Part shown: positions 45,178-55,331 of the stretch, in pieces
Layout: every line of letters begins with the position of its first letter
How positions within the stretch are numbered: position 1 is the first letter of the stretch
DNA from: Candidatus Phytoplasma tritici
GTDB taxonomy: Bacteria; Bacillota_I; Bacilli_A; Acholeplasmatales; Acholeplasmataceae
Direction: 5' to 3'
Assembly (NCBI RefSeq): GCF_000495255.1
Contig: NZ_AVAO01000001.1
Coordinates: forward strand, 95,522 to 159,521
DNA length: 64,000 nt
Notes under the pieces: model-generated
Seen by the model: only the letters and a program-made list of their open reading frames with translations
Told to the model about the DNA's origin: nothing
Databases searched by the model: none
Translations under genes and position numbers: made by a program

Positions 45178-46689
45178 ATGAAAATTTCTATCAAAGATAT
45201 TTTTCAAAAACCAGAGTTATTTTATCAAAAAAAAATATTATTAAATGGTTGGGTTAGAAATTGCCGTTATCAAAAAAAATTAATTTTTATTGATTTAAAT
45301 GACGGTACTTTTCTGGAAAATTTACAAATTGTTTGTAAAGAAACCAAAAAAACCGAAACCGCCAAAATTACCGAATTTCAAGAAAATCAAAAAGTCAATA
45401 CCAACAACGAATCTCCAAATAAAATTAATTTAGAAAAATTAAAAGAAATTTTGCAAATTGGGGCTTCTTTGCAAGTAGAAGGTATTCTAAAAGTAACTAA
45501 TAATCCCCAAACTCCTTTTGAAATTAGTGCCCAAAATATTTCTCTTTTGGGCGCAAGTGATTTTTCTTATCCGCTTCAACCCAAAAAACATTCGAAGGCT
45601 TTTTTGAGACAAATATCTCATCTAAGAGTGCGAACCAAACTTTTTGGAGCAGTTTTTCGAATTAGAAATACCGCTTTTTTTGCCCTGCACAGTTTTTTTC
45701 AAAAAAAAGGTTTTTTTCATATCAACACCCCCATTATCACTTCTAATGATGGCGAAGGCGCGGGTGAATTATTTCAACTTACAACCCTTAATTTAGAAGT
45801 TTTGCCACAAACAAAAAATATTCCAAACGCTTCCAAACCTGACGATGAGACTACCAGTAAAAATGAAATTGATTATCAAAAAGATTTTTTTGGCAAAAAA
45901 GTTTTTTTAACAGTAACAGGCCAACTAGAAGCAGAAGCGATGGCTTTGGGTTTAAATAAAGTATACACTTTTGGTCCTACTTTCAGAGCTGAAAAATCAA
46001 ATACTCCAAGACATGCCGCTGAATTTTGGATGTTGGAACCTGAAATGGCTTTTTGTGATTTATCTCAAAATTTAAAAGTCGCCCAAGAAATGTTACAATT
46101 CGTTATTGCTAAATGTTTGGAACAAAATTATCAAGATATAGAATTTTTGGATAAGACAGAAAAAAACGGTTTAATTGAAGAATTACAAAACATCGCTGAG
46201 GAAAAAGAATTTTTGACAGTAAAATATGAACAAGCTTTAGAAATTTTGCAAAAAAGTAACACCAAATTTGAAAATCCCCTTTTTTATGGAGCTGATTTGG
46301 CAACCGAACACGAAAAATACTTAACCGAAATATACTTTAAAAAACCAGTTTTTATTGTTGATTGGCCCAAAGAAATTAAAGCTTTTTACATGAAAAATAA
46401 TCCCGATCAAAAAACAGTAGCCGCTATAGATCTTTTGGTTCCTCGTGTAGGAGAATTAATTGGTGGATCGCAAAGAGAAGAAAATTTATCAGTTTTAATT
46501 GAAAAAATGAAACAAATGAAAATTTCTCAAAAAGATTTGGAATGGTATTTAGATTTACGCCGTTTTGGGGGATGCATTCATTCAGGTTTTGGCTTAGGAT
46601 TTGAAAGGCTGCTAATTTTTTTAACAGGATTAGACAATATTCGTGATGTAATTGCTTTTCCAAGAACTTATCATAATTTAGTTTTTTAA
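45178..46689 (+). CDS. asnS: Asparaginyl-tRNA synthetase
   Basis: 503 residues, somewhat longer than the usual ~460. OB-fold anticodon domain ([20 protein letters not shown]) interrupted by a ~35-residue polar insert (~60-95), then class II core: motif 2 [20 protein letters not shown] and motif 3 [20 protein letters not shown]. The string R-A-E-x-S-x-T-x-R-H separates it from AspRS and LysRS. First gene right of the origin and on the leading strand. Confidence 0.95.
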   Translation: MKISIKDIFQKPELFYQKKILLNGWVRNCRYQKKLIFIDLNDGTFLENLQIVCKETKKTETAKITEFQENQKVNTNNESPNKINLEKLKEILQIGASLQVEGILKVTNNPQTPFEISAQNISLLGASDFSYPLQPKKHSKAFLRQISHLRVRTKLFGAVFRIRNTAFFALHSFFQKKGFFHINTPIITSNDGEGAGELFQLTTLNLEVLPQTKNIPNASKPDDETTSKNEIDYQKDFFGKKVFLTVTGQLEAEAMALGLNKVYTFGPTFRAEKSNTPRHAAEFWMLEPEMAFCDLSQNLKVAQEMLQFVIAKCLEQNYQDIEFLDKTEKNGLIEELQNIAEEKEFLTVKYEQALEILQKSNTKFENPLFYGADLATEHEKYLTEIYFKKPVFIVDWPKEIKAFYMKNNPDQKTVAAIDLLVPRVGELIGGSQREENLSVLIEKMKQMKISQKDLEWYLDLRRFGGCIHSGFGLGFERLLIFLTGLDNIRDVIAFPRTYHNLVF

Positions 46690-46958
46690 TTAGTAGTATC
46701 GTTTTTTATTTATCAATTTAAAAAAAACTTTAAAATTTTTTTAATCCTTTTCTTAAATATTTTTAATCCTAAAATGTTTTTTTAAAACATTTTTTATTTT
46801 TTGTTGGGAAATTTGCTTTTACTTATTTTAAAAAACAAAAAAACCAAAAACAAAAATAATAAAAAAAGTTAAAAATAATAAAATTAAAATAATAAAACCA
46901 AACCAAAATCACAATCACAAAATTAAAAGCCAAAAAGCTAAAATAAGGAATACAAAAA

Positions 46959-48065
46959 ATGGGTATAAAATTAGAACAAGTTTCTAAAATTTTCATCGAT
47001 AAACAAACTAAAAAAGAAACTTATGCTGTAAAAAAAATTGACATCAACATTCCTAAAGGAAAATTGGTAAGTCTTTTAGGTCCTTCGGGTTGTGGCAAAT
47101 CAACTACTCTTTACATGATTGCAGGACTTCATCATATTTCGGCTGGAAAAATATTTTTTGGTAACAGAGACGTCACTCACTTGCCTATTGAAAAAAGAAG
47201 TATTGGTTTAGTTTTCCAAAATTACGCCCTATATCCTCATATGACAGTTAGACAAAATATTTCTTTTCCACTAGAAAATCTAAAATTTGCACGCGACATT
47301 ATTGTTCAAAAAGTAGAAGAAATTGCCAAGTTAGTGGGAATTACCGATCATTTATATAAAAAACCCCATCAACTTTCAGGCGGACAACAACAACGTGTTG
47401 CAATTGCTAGAGCTTTGGTAAAAGAACCTCAAGTTTTGCTTTTGGACGAGCCCTTATCCAATTTAGATGCAGGTTTACGCCTTAAAACTAGAGAAGAAAT
47501 TAGAAGAATCCAACGAAAAACTGGAATAACTGCTATTTTTGTCACACACGACCAAGAAGAAGCGATGTCTATTAGTGATGAAATTTGTTTAATGAATAAA
47601 GGACAAATCCAACAAAAAGGTGCTCCTCAAGAAGTTTATGCCAATCCTAACAATTTGTTTGTTGCCAAATTTTTAGGCAATCCGCTCATTTCTATTTTTG
47701 AAGGAAAAATTACTTTTGGAAAAGTAACTATTGGAGATTCACTTCTTTTTGATTTTTCTTCTAACAAAACTTTAAAAAATCTAAATCAAGAAATCTATGT
47801 AGCCATTCGTCCCGAAAGTTATTGGTTTGATACAAAAGGTAATTTTGAAATCGAACCTCTCTTTTTAGAAAATGTTGGCAGAAATTTAATGATGTTAGCA
47901 AGACATCCTCAAGCTGTTAAAAAAACTTTCCGCCTTGTCTTTGATGAAAAAAGTAAAGATATTATTTTTCCCCAAGGATTTATTTCCAAGAAAAAAATTA
48001 GATTCCAAATTAAAGAAAATAAGTGTTTTCTTTTTGATAAAAAAACCGAAAATAGGATTTTTTAA
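46959..48065 (+). CDS. ugpC: Sugar-type ABC importer, ATPase (MalK/UgpC family)
   Basis: 368 residues. Walker A GPSGCGKST, Q-loop FQNYALYPHM, signature LSGGQQQRVA, Walker B LLLDEPLSNLD, switch FVTHDQEEA; then a ~130-residue C-terminal regulatory domain (TOBE-like) as in MalK/UgpC. Energises import through the two permeases behind it. It ends directly against the next start (no gap). The substrate could be a sugar or glycerol 3-phosphate. Confidence 0.92.
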   Translation: MGIKLEQVSKIFIDKQTKKETYAVKKIDINIPKGKLVSLLGPSGCGKSTTLYMIAGLHHISAGKIFFGNRDVTHLPIEKRSIGLVFQNYALYPHMTVRQNISFPLENLKFARDIIVQKVEEIAKLVGITDHLYKKPHQLSGGQQQRVAIARALVKEPQVLLLDEPLSNLDAGLRLKTREEIRRIQRKTGITAIFVTHDQEEAMSISDEICLMNKGQIQQKGAPQEVYANPNNLFVAKFLGNPLISIFEGKITFGKVTIGDSLLFDFSSNKTLKNLNQEIYVAIRPESYWFDTKGNFEIEPLFLENVGRNLMMLARHPQAVKKTFRLVFDEKSKDIIFPQGFISKKKIRFQIKENKCFLFDKKTENRIF

Positions 48066-49007
48066 ATGTCATTCCTAAAAAAACTTTTCCATCACAATTC
48101 CACTAAATATTCCAAACAAAATCATTGGTATTATTTGGCTCCTGCCTTAATTCTTATGGTTTTATTTAATTTTTATCCTTTGGTAAAAACTCTTTTTATT
48201 TCTTTGGATAGTAGATATAATAAATTTGCAGATACATTTTCTTATTCTTTTAATTTTTCCAATTATACTACTACTTTTTGTGATCCTAATTTTAGAACCG
48301 CTCTTTTTAACACTTTTTTACTGGTGTTTGCTGCTGTTCCTATTTCTATTTTTTTATCTTTAATGATTACCTTAGCACTTAACAGTATTTATAATCGTTT
48401 TTTTAAAAATGTTTTTCAAACCATTTTTTTCCTCCCTTATTTAACAAATCCTGTTATTATGGGAATGGTTTTTGCAGTTCTTTTTTATCACAATAGTTTT
48501 GGCATCCAAATGCGTCCCGAAGGCTTTTTTAATTCTTTTTTTGGGCTCCAAAAAGATTGGATTAACATTGCAGCTCCTTATTCGCATAAAATGTTTGTTT
48601 TAATTTTTTATGTAGTGTGGAAATCCCTCCCCTTCCAAATTTTAATTTTTAGTGTGGGATTAAAAAACATTAGTAAAGATTATTACGATGCTGCTAGAAT
48701 TGACGGCGCTTCCAAAATAACTATTTTTAGAAAAATTACTCTTCCCCTACTTGCTCCTACTATTCTTTATCAACTTATCATTGCAATAATTCAAGTTTTT
48801 AAAGAATATGAATCTGTTATTGGAGTTTTTGGTAGTTCTGATACTACCAAGGTAAATACTGTGGTAGGCTATATTTATCAACAATTAGAAGGAACTTTAA
48901 TGGATTCTTATTCCAGAGGCGCTGCAGCTACTGTTATTTTGCTTTTAATTTCTATTCTTTTTACTGCTATTAATTTTTTCTTTTTTGAAAAGAAACTAAA
49001 TAAATAA
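48066..49007 (+). CDS. ugpA: Sugar-type ABC importer, permease 1 (MalF/UgpA family)
   Basis: 313 residues, six membrane helices. EAA loop YYDAARIDGASKITIFRKIT with the family's E-A-A-x-x-D-G-A pattern contacts the ATPase. Starts on the base after the ugpC stop. The ribosome site lies within the end of ugpC and is weak, consistent with coupled translation. Confidence 0.9.
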   Translation: MSFLKKLFHHNSTKYSKQNHWYYLAPALILMVLFNFYPLVKTLFISLDSRYNKFADTFSYSFNFSNYTTTFCDPNFRTALFNTFLLVFAAVPISIFLSLMITLALNSIYNRFFKNVFQTIFFLPYLTNPVIMGMVFAVLFYHNSFGIQMRPEGFFNSFFGLQKDWINIAAPYSHKMFVLIFYVVWKSLPFQILIFSVGLKNISKDYYDAARIDGASKITIFRKITLPLLAPTILYQLIIAIIQVFKEYESVIGVFGSSDTTKVNTVVGYIYQQLEGTLMDSYSRGAAATVILLLISILFTAINFFFFEKKLNK

Positions 49008-49024
49008 TAAATAAGGATCGAACC

Positions 49025-49915
49025 TTGATAATTATGTCAAATAATAAAACAAAACTCATTTTTACTAAACTTAAAAAACATTTACCCAAAGTTTGTGCCA
49101 CTTTTACCAAATACTTTTTTTTGTCTTTTTTTGCTCTTTTTTTGACTATCCCTTTTTATTGGATGTTAAATTTAGCTCTACAAGACAATCCTTCTTGTCC
49201 TAGTTTTTTCCCTAAAGATTTAACGTGGAATAACTTTTCTTTTTTATTTACCCGTTATAGTTTGTTTTCAACTTTTTTTAAAACCCTTGCTGTTGTTTTT
49301 TTCTCTACTGTTTTAGGTATTTTTGTCTCTGTTATAACTGCTTTTGCTCTTAGTATTTTAGAATTTAGAACTAAAAAAATTATATTAGGAGTCTTTCTAA
49401 TTACAACTATGATAACTACTGAAAGTATGTTTTTAACTAATTATCAAACAGTTGCACGCCTAGGTTTTGTTGATTCTGGTCAAGGTACTCGTGTTTTTGG
49501 TGGCATTTATTTAGCAATGGTACTTCCCTTTCTAATCAATGTATTTCATATTTTTTTATTAATGCAAAATATCAAAAAAATTCCCAAAGAACTCTATTTA
49601 TCTGCCAAAGTTGATGGTAGTAGTGATTGGATTTTTTTATATAAAATTTTAACTCCACTTTTAAGAGATAACATCATTAACATTATTATTTTTAGAGTGG
49701 TTGCTGCTTGGAATGCTTACTTATGGCCTGAACTTGTAGGCGGAAAATTGCTTACTAATGTGATTAGAAATATTTTTGACTCTGAAAAAAACCAACATTT
49801 AGTCAATCAACAAATGGCAGCTACTGTTTTGATGACATTACCTTTAGTTTTGTTGTTCATTTTTTGTAAAAGATATGTTTTAGAAGGAAAATTAAACAGT
49901 GGTATCAAAGGATAA
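49025..49915 (+). CDS. ugpE: Sugar-type ABC importer, permease 2 (MalG/UgpE family)
   Basis: 296 residues, six membrane helices. EAA loop ELYLSAKVDGSSDWIFLYKI. TTG at 49025 has AAGGA seven bases upstream and is preferred; ATG at 49034 is the alternative. It overlaps the next gene by 17 bases. Confidence 0.9.
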   Translation: MIIMSNNKTKLIFTKLKKHLPKVCATFTKYFFLSFFALFLTIPFYWMLNLALQDNPSCPSFFPKDLTWNNFSFLFTRYSLFSTFFKTLAVVFFSTVLGIFVSVITAFALSILEFRTKKIILGVFLITTMITTESMFLTNYQTVARLGFVDSGQGTRVFGGIYLAMVLPFLINVFHIFLLMQNIKKIPKELYLSAKVDGSSDWIFLYKILTPLLRDNIINIIIFRVVAAWNAYLWPELVGGKLLTNVIRNIFDSEKNQHLVNQQMAATVLMTLPLVLLFIFCKRYVLEGKLNSGIKG

Positions 49916-51539
49916 ATTAAAAATCATTCGTTTTTTTACTTGTTTATTTGTCATTTTAGCATTTATTGTATTATTTCCTAAAATTGATTCTAATGCTTTA
50001 AGAAATAATCATGAACAAGAATTAAATGAAATGCTTATAAAATATAAAGATAAAGATAGCGAAGCATGGAAAAAATTCCTAGCAAAACCCATCGAAATTG
50101 TTTTTTGGCATCGTTTAGATCCTGAAAAAGAAAAAGGAAAACCGAAAACTGCTTTAGAAGAAATTATTGAAAAATTTAGAAAAGATTATCCTAATATCAA
50201 AGTAAAAACAGAATATAAACCTAGTTGGAGTGGGATTGTTAAAAACATTAATGTAGCTCTTCCAGCCAACAATGAACCTCATTTAATTGTTTCTTATGTT
50301 GATCATTTAGTAAATTATTATGAATCAGGTAAATTAGTTCCCCTTGATGGATTTAAAGATCACACCAATTTAGAAATTCAATTAGAATCTTGTATAGAAA
50401 AAACAAATCTCAAAAAAGAAAAAAAAACATATTTTTATTCCAGTTTTGAAGATGAGGCTCAATTGCCTTTGGGTGATGAAAAAGAACCAGGGAAATGGTA
50501 TTCCTTGCCATTTTCTAAATCTATTGAATTGATGTATTATAATCAAGATTATTTTAAACATTTAAAAGAAACAATTAAAGAACAAAAAATTGAAATCGAT
50601 TCTGATTTTAAATCTTATTTTGAAAATTATGACTCTAATTTTGAAGGTAAACTTAAAGATGGTATTACATGGGAACAAATGGAAAAGTTATGCAAAGTAA
50701 TTAAACAAATTGACCCTGAAAAAATCCCTATTTCTTATGATTCTGAATCTAATTTATTTATTGTATCTTCCGAACAAAGAGGAATTGAATATACAACTTC
50801 ACCAACTAAAAAAGATCCATCAAGTCGTGAAGTAGGAGTGCGTTTTAATAATCCAGATGCTAAAAAAATGATTAAAGATTTTAAAAAGTTTTATGATAAC
50901 AAATATTTAATTACTCGTAAATTATCTGGTGAAAGTTATACTACTCATTTATTTATGAATCAAAAAATTTTAATGGATATTTCTTCTTCTAATGGATTTG
51001 AATATGTTTCTAAAGCTCCATTTAAAGTAGGAGTAACTTCAGTTCCTTATTGGAAAAAAGGAAAACAAGGTCCTGAGTCAGGTAAAAGAAAAGTTTTACA
51101 ACAAGGATCCAATATTAATTTATTTTATAAAAAAGATAAAGATGAAGTGCTTGCTTCTTGGTTGTTTTTAAAATATTTAACTTCCAAAGAAATAAACGAA
51201 AAATTAATCAAAAAACTTAGTCAATTTCCTACTCGTCCTTGTTATGAAAAAAGCGTTAAACCAGAACAAACAAATTCTGAAAGTTCTTACAAAAATAAAG
51301 ATTCTAAAAATCCAGAAATAAATAAAGATATTTTTGAATTTATGAAAGATGAAAGAGAAAAAGACAAAGAATCATCTAAAACAGGTAATCCCATTTATTT
51401 TTTTTCTCCCACTTTTAGAAAATCCCAGATGTCTCGTATAGTTGTAGAAAAATTAGTAATAGATTGTTTTTTAGATAAAGACTTAGACAAAAACATCGAT
51501 ACATTATTTAACGAAGCCCAACAAAAAGCAGACTCCTAA
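49899..51539 (+). CDS. ugpB: Sugar-type ABC importer, solute-binding lipoprotein-like protein
   Basis: 546 residues, about 100 more than typical family 1 binding proteins. N-terminal hydrophobic segment (IIRFFTCLFVILAFIVLF) without a clear lipobox Cys, so probably membrane-anchored. Binding-protein features: EIVFWHRLDPEKEKGKPKTA, PNIKVKTEYKPSWSGIVKNI and PHLIVSYVDHLVNYYESGKL (family: F-W-x-x ... V-x-x-x-Y ... P-D-x-x ...). The tail from ~455 on is highly charged. GTG start at 49899 with AGAAGGA upstream, inside permease 2. Captures solute outside the cell for the importer. Confidence 0.85.
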   Translation: MVSKDKLKIIRFFTCLFVILAFIVLFPKIDSNALRNNHEQELNEMLIKYKDKDSEAWKKFLAKPIEIVFWHRLDPEKEKGKPKTALEEIIEKFRKDYPNIKVKTEYKPSWSGIVKNINVALPANNEPHLIVSYVDHLVNYYESGKLVPLDGFKDHTNLEIQLESCIEKTNLKKEKKTYFYSSFEDEAQLPLGDEKEPGKWYSLPFSKSIELMYYNQDYFKHLKETIKEQKIEIDSDFKSYFENYDSNFEGKLKDGITWEQMEKLCKVIKQIDPEKIPISYDSESNLFIVSSEQRGIEYTTSPTKKDPSSREVGVRFNNPDAKKMIKDFKKFYDNKYLITRKLSGESYTTHLFMNQKILMDISSSNGFEYVSKAPFKVGVTSVPYWKKGKQGPESGKRKVLQQGSNINLFYKKDKDEVLASWLFLKYLTSKEINEKLIKKLSQFPTRPCYEKSVKPEQTNSESSYKNKDSKNPEINKDIFEFMKDEREKDKESSKTGNPIYFFSPTFRKSQMSRIVVEKLVIDCFLDKDLDKNIDTLFNEAQQKADS

Positions 51540-51573
51540 AAACTTATTAAAATTAACAAATTAAAGGAAAATT

Positions 51574-52524
51574 ATGAAAATTATTTACAATAAAATTAAA
51601 ACTTTTGAAATAATTATTATTCATGGACACACAAATCCAGATGGTGATTGTTACGGAGCTCAACTAGGTTTAAAAGATGCAATTACAGCAACTTTTCCCC
51701 AAAAAAAAGTTTATGCAGTAGGACAACAAAATCCTTCTTTATCTTTTGTAGGTGTGATGGATGAAGTTTGTGATTCTTTGTACCAAAACGCTCTTGCTAT
51801 TGTTGTTGATTGCGGTCAAGAAAACAAAATTAGTGATCAAAGATTTAAATTAGCCAAAGATACAATTAGAATTGATCATCATTTATTAATAGATAATTAC
51901 TGCAATTATCAATGGGTAGATGCTAATTATTCTTCTTGTTCTCAAATGATTTTTGAATTTAAAGAAAAATGCAATATGAAATTAACTTCTAAAGGTGCTT
52001 TGGCTATTTATGTAGGTATGGTAACTGATACTGGTAATTTTTGTTTTGATAGAGTTGACCAAAACACTCTCAAAGCTGCTGCTTCCTTACTTGCTTTTGA
52101 TCTTGATGTATCACAAATCTTTTTTCACCTCAACAAAGAAACTCTTACCTTGTTTCAATATAAAGCCTATATTTATCAAAATGTAGTTACTTCCCAAGGT
52201 TTTGTTTACGTTTTTATTTCTCAAGAAATATTGAAAAAATTTAACTTACATATTGACGTTGCTGCAAGTTTAGTCAATATTTTGGGTCATTTAGAAAATC
52301 ATCCAGTTTGGGCTTTTTTCTTAGAACAACCAAATTTAACAATTAGAGCTCGCATTCGTTCTCGTGGTCCTGAAATTAACTCCATTACTAGACAATTTAA
52401 AGGTGGAGGTCATCTCAGAGCTTGTGGTGCTATTTTAAATAACAATCAAGAAATGACTCTTTTCATATCTAAAATAAAAGATTCAATTAAAGCTTTTGAA
52501 ACCAAATCACAAAACCAAAATTAA
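51574..52524 (+). CDS. nrnA: DHH/DHHA1 phosphoesterase, NrnA-like (copy 1)
   Basis: 316 residues. DHH motifs GHTNPDGDCYGAQLGLK, VVDCGQ and IRIDHHLL; DHHA1 motif KGGGHLRACGA. NrnA enzymes degrade oligoribonucleotides of two to five bases and pAp. AAAGGAAA precedes the ATG 35 bases behind the importer, so it is probably co-transcribed. All metal ligands look present. Confidence 0.9.
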   Translation: MKIIYNKIKTFEIIIIHGHTNPDGDCYGAQLGLKDAITATFPQKKVYAVGQQNPSLSFVGVMDEVCDSLYQNALAIVVDCGQENKISDQRFKLAKDTIRIDHHLLIDNYCNYQWVDANYSSCSQMIFEFKEKCNMKLTSKGALAIYVGMVTDTGNFCFDRVDQNTLKAAASLLAFDLDVSQIFFHLNKETLTLFQYKAYIYQNVVTSQGFVYVFISQEILKKFNLHIDVAASLVNILGHLENHPVWAFFLEQPNLTIRARIRSRGPEINSITRQFKGGGHLRACGAILNNNQEMTLFISKIKDSIKAFETKSQNQN

Positions 52525-52701
52525 TTAAAAACTAATTAACAATAAAATTAACCCAACAAAACTTTTTTATTTTTGTAATTATTTTCCCCTTTTCCTTTTG
52601 GTTGTAAATTATTTTCATATTATAAATGATAAATATCAATTTAAAACAATATTCAATAAATGAAAAGATTACAAAAATCATAAAGAAAGGAGTTACCATA
52701 A

Positions 52702-54084
52702 ATGTTTTTTGATACTATTGCTGCTATTTCAACTCCCTTAGGAACAGGAGGAGTTAGTGTAATTAGGGTTTCTGGCAACAATTCTATCGCAGAAATAAAT
52801 AAAATTTTTAAAGGAAAAGACCTTATCAAAGCCAAAACACATACCATTAATCACGGTTTTATTCTTAACAAAGACCAAACTATTTTAGATGAAGTTTTGA
52901 TTTCTGTTTTTAAAACTCCTAATTCTTTTACTGGCGAAAATGTCGTAGAAATTAATGCTCATGGCGGTATTTTAATTACGCAAATGGTTTTAGAAAGAAT
53001 TTTGTCATTAGATATTAGATTAGCTTTTCCAGGTGAATTTAGTCAAAGAGCCTATCTTAATGGAAAAATGGACCTAATTCAAGCTGAATCCATTATGGAC
53101 TTAATTCATGCCACTAATGAAAATGCCATTAAAATTGCTCATTCTGGTTTGCAAAAATATACTTCTCAATTAGTGATTTCTTTGCGCGAACAAATTCTTA
53201 ATTTAATTGCTCAAATTGAAGTTAATATTGATTATCCTGAATATGATGATATTCCTCAAATCACCCAACAAAAAATCGCTTTGGAAGTCCAAAGTTTAAT
53301 CCAACAATTAGAAAATATTTTGAGTCACTCCCATAAAAATAGATATCTTAAAGAAGGAATAAAAACTTTAATTATTGGGCGTCCTAATGTTGGTAAATCA
53401 AGCCTTCTTAATGCTTTTTTAAATGAAACTAAAGCTATTGTTTCTGATATTTCAGGCACTACTAGAGATTTTGTTGAAGCTTATTTTAATTGTCAAGGCA
53501 TTACTCTTCATTTAATTGATACTGCAGGCATTCGTAAAACTGATGATCCCATTGAAAAAATAGGAATTTTAAGAACAGAAAAAATGCTTTTACAAGCAGA
53601 ATTAATTTTATTAGTTTTAGACCAAAGCAAACATTTACAAGAAGAAGATATCCAACTTTTGCAATTAACTCAAAATTATCCGCGTATTATTATAGGAAAC
53701 AAAGTGGATTTGAAAAGTGATAAATTAATTTCTTCCCTTTATGATTACTCTTCCCAATTAGCTACACAAGAAATTATTTCAGTTTCAAGTTTGGATAAAA
53801 CAGGGTTTTTAGAGTTGCAACAAAAAATTTTAGAAAAATTTCAATTAAATGACATTAAGTCTAAAGATTTTAATTATTTTTCTAATGCAAGACACATTAA
53901 TCAAATTCAAATTGCTCTTCGATCTTTCCAAGATTTGAAACAAGCCCTTTTGCGATCAATGCCAATAGATATTTATTCTATTGATCTTACCAAAGCCTAT
54001 CAAGCGTTAGGACAAATTATAGGTGATAATCAAGAAAATAATTTAATTAAAGAATTGTTTTCTAAATTTTGTTTAGGAAAATAA
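52702..54084 (+). CDS. mnmE: tRNA modification GTPase MnmE
   Basis: 460 residues, normal. N-terminal tetrahydrofolate-binding domain ([20 protein letters not shown]), helical domain with inserted G domain: [34 protein letters not shown]-terminal FCLGK carries the catalytic Cys. With MnmG it makes the U34 modification in some tRNAs and depends on K+ and folate. The folC gene in this window is broken, so folate must be imported or made otherwise. AAAGGAG upstream. Confidence 0.95.
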   Translation: MFFDTIAAISTPLGTGGVSVIRVSGNNSIAEINKIFKGKDLIKAKTHTINHGFILNKDQTILDEVLISVFKTPNSFTGENVVEINAHGGILITQMVLERILSLDIRLAFPGEFSQRAYLNGKMDLIQAESIMDLIHATNENAIKIAHSGLQKYTSQLVISLREQILNLIAQIEVNIDYPEYDDIPQITQQKIALEVQSLIQQLENILSHSHKNRYLKEGIKTLIIGRPNVGKSSLLNAFLNETKAIVSDISGTTRDFVEAYFNCQGITLHLIDTAGIRKTDDPIEKIGILRTEKMLLQAELILLVLDQSKHLQEEDIQLLQLTQNYPRIIIGNKVDLKSDKLISSLYDYSSQLATQEIISVSSLDKTGFLELQQKILEKFQLNDIKSKDFNYFSNARHINQIQIALRSFQDLKQALLRSMPIDIYSIDLTKAYQALGQIIGDNQENNLIKELFSKFCLGK

Positions 54085-54152
54085 AAAACAAAACAACTAA
54101 CATCATTTTAACTAAACTTAATATTTTAACAAATATAAAGAAAGGAACAAAT

Positions 54153-55091
54153 ATGAAATTTATTGAAACCCAAATTAAAACCTTTGATACTATCATTATT
54201 CACGGACATAAAAATCCTGATGGTGATTGTTATGGTTCTCAACTAGGTTTAAAAAATATGATTCAAAATACCTTTCCTCATAAAAATGTTTATGTGGTGG
54301 GTCAAACCAAAGATAATTTAACCTTTTTGGGTCAAATGGATGAAATACTTGATGAAACTTACCAAAATGCTTTAGTAATTGTGGTTGACTGCGGTACTAC
54401 TCAAGCCATCAGCGACCAAAGATTTAAACTGGGAAAATTCGTTATTCGAATTGATCATCATATTTTAATTGAAAATTATGGTAATTATCAATGGGTTGAT
54501 GATTCTTTTGGTTCGTGTTCTGAGATGATTTATTTGTTAAAAGAAAAACTCAACCTAAACCTAACTTTTAAAGGTGCTTTGGCTATTTATGTGGGTTTAA
54601 TTGCAGATACTGGTAATTTTAGGTATCATAGAGTAAGCGCCCAAACTTTAAGAATTGCCTCAGAATTAATTAATTATGGTATTGATGTTGCTTTGGTGGA
54701 ACAAAATATTAATAAAGTAACGCTTAATTTTTTAAAATATCAAGGATATATATGTCAAAATATTGTTGCTTGTGAAGGATTTGCCTATGTTTATGTGAAT
54801 CAACAAATCATTGAACAATTCAACATTACTTTAGAAGAGGTTTTTTTGTCAATTAATATTTTATCTAATATTAAAAATTTCCCCTTTTATGCTCTTTTTT
54901 TTGAACGTTCTGATTCTAAAATTCAAGTTCGTATTTGTTCTAACGGACCTCAAATTTATCATATTGTTCAAAAATATGGTTGTAAAGGACACCTAAGAGC
55001 TTGTAGTATGTTTTTACCATCCGAAAAAGAAATTTTGCCTTTTGTTGCTAAAATAAAAAAAGAAATTGCACCCTTTTTCAAAAAAACTTAA
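54153..55091 (+). CDS. DHH/DHHA1 phosphoesterase, NrnA-like (copy 2)
   Basis: 312 residues from ATG 54153 (AAAGGAA upstream); the longer reading frame from inside mnmE has no ribosome site. A diverged duplicate of the gene at 51574: GHKNPDGDCYGSQLGLK, VVDCGT and IRIDHHIL are kept, but the DHHA1 loop GGGH has become YGCKGHLRACS. That loop binds the phosphate or base of the substrate, so specificity may differ. Lies on the other side of mnmE. Confidence 0.85.
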   Translation: MKFIETQIKTFDTIIIHGHKNPDGDCYGSQLGLKNMIQNTFPHKNVYVVGQTKDNLTFLGQMDEILDETYQNALVIVVDCGTTQAISDQRFKLGKFVIRIDHHILIENYGNYQWVDDSFGSCSEMIYLLKEKLNLNLTFKGALAIYVGLIADTGNFRYHRVSAQTLRIASELINYGIDVALVEQNINKVTLNFLKYQGYICQNIVACEGFAYVYVNQQIIEQFNITLEEVFLSINILSNIKNFPFYALFFERSDSKIQVRICSNGPQIYHIVQKYGCKGHLRACSMFLPSEKEILPFVAKIKKEIAPFFKKT

Positions 55092-55331
55092 AAATTTAGA
55101 TTCAAAATAATAAAAACCAACAAACCAATTACTAAAAAAATAATCCCTTTTTTTGTGATTTGTGTTATAGTTATTATATATATTATTTAATTTTTTAGTG
55201 TAAATAGCACATTATTGTTTAAATAAAATTTTTCACCCTTTATTATTTTGCCTCATTATCTTTGTTCATCTTTGTTTTTCCCAATTTCTTAAAAGATCAA
55301 AAAACTAAAAAATACAAAAGAAAGGGTTTTT

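Noticed and set aside
54069-54152. Longer N-terminus of the second NrnA
   Set aside because: It starts inside mnmE without SD; ATG 54153 has AAAGGAA and matches copy 1.
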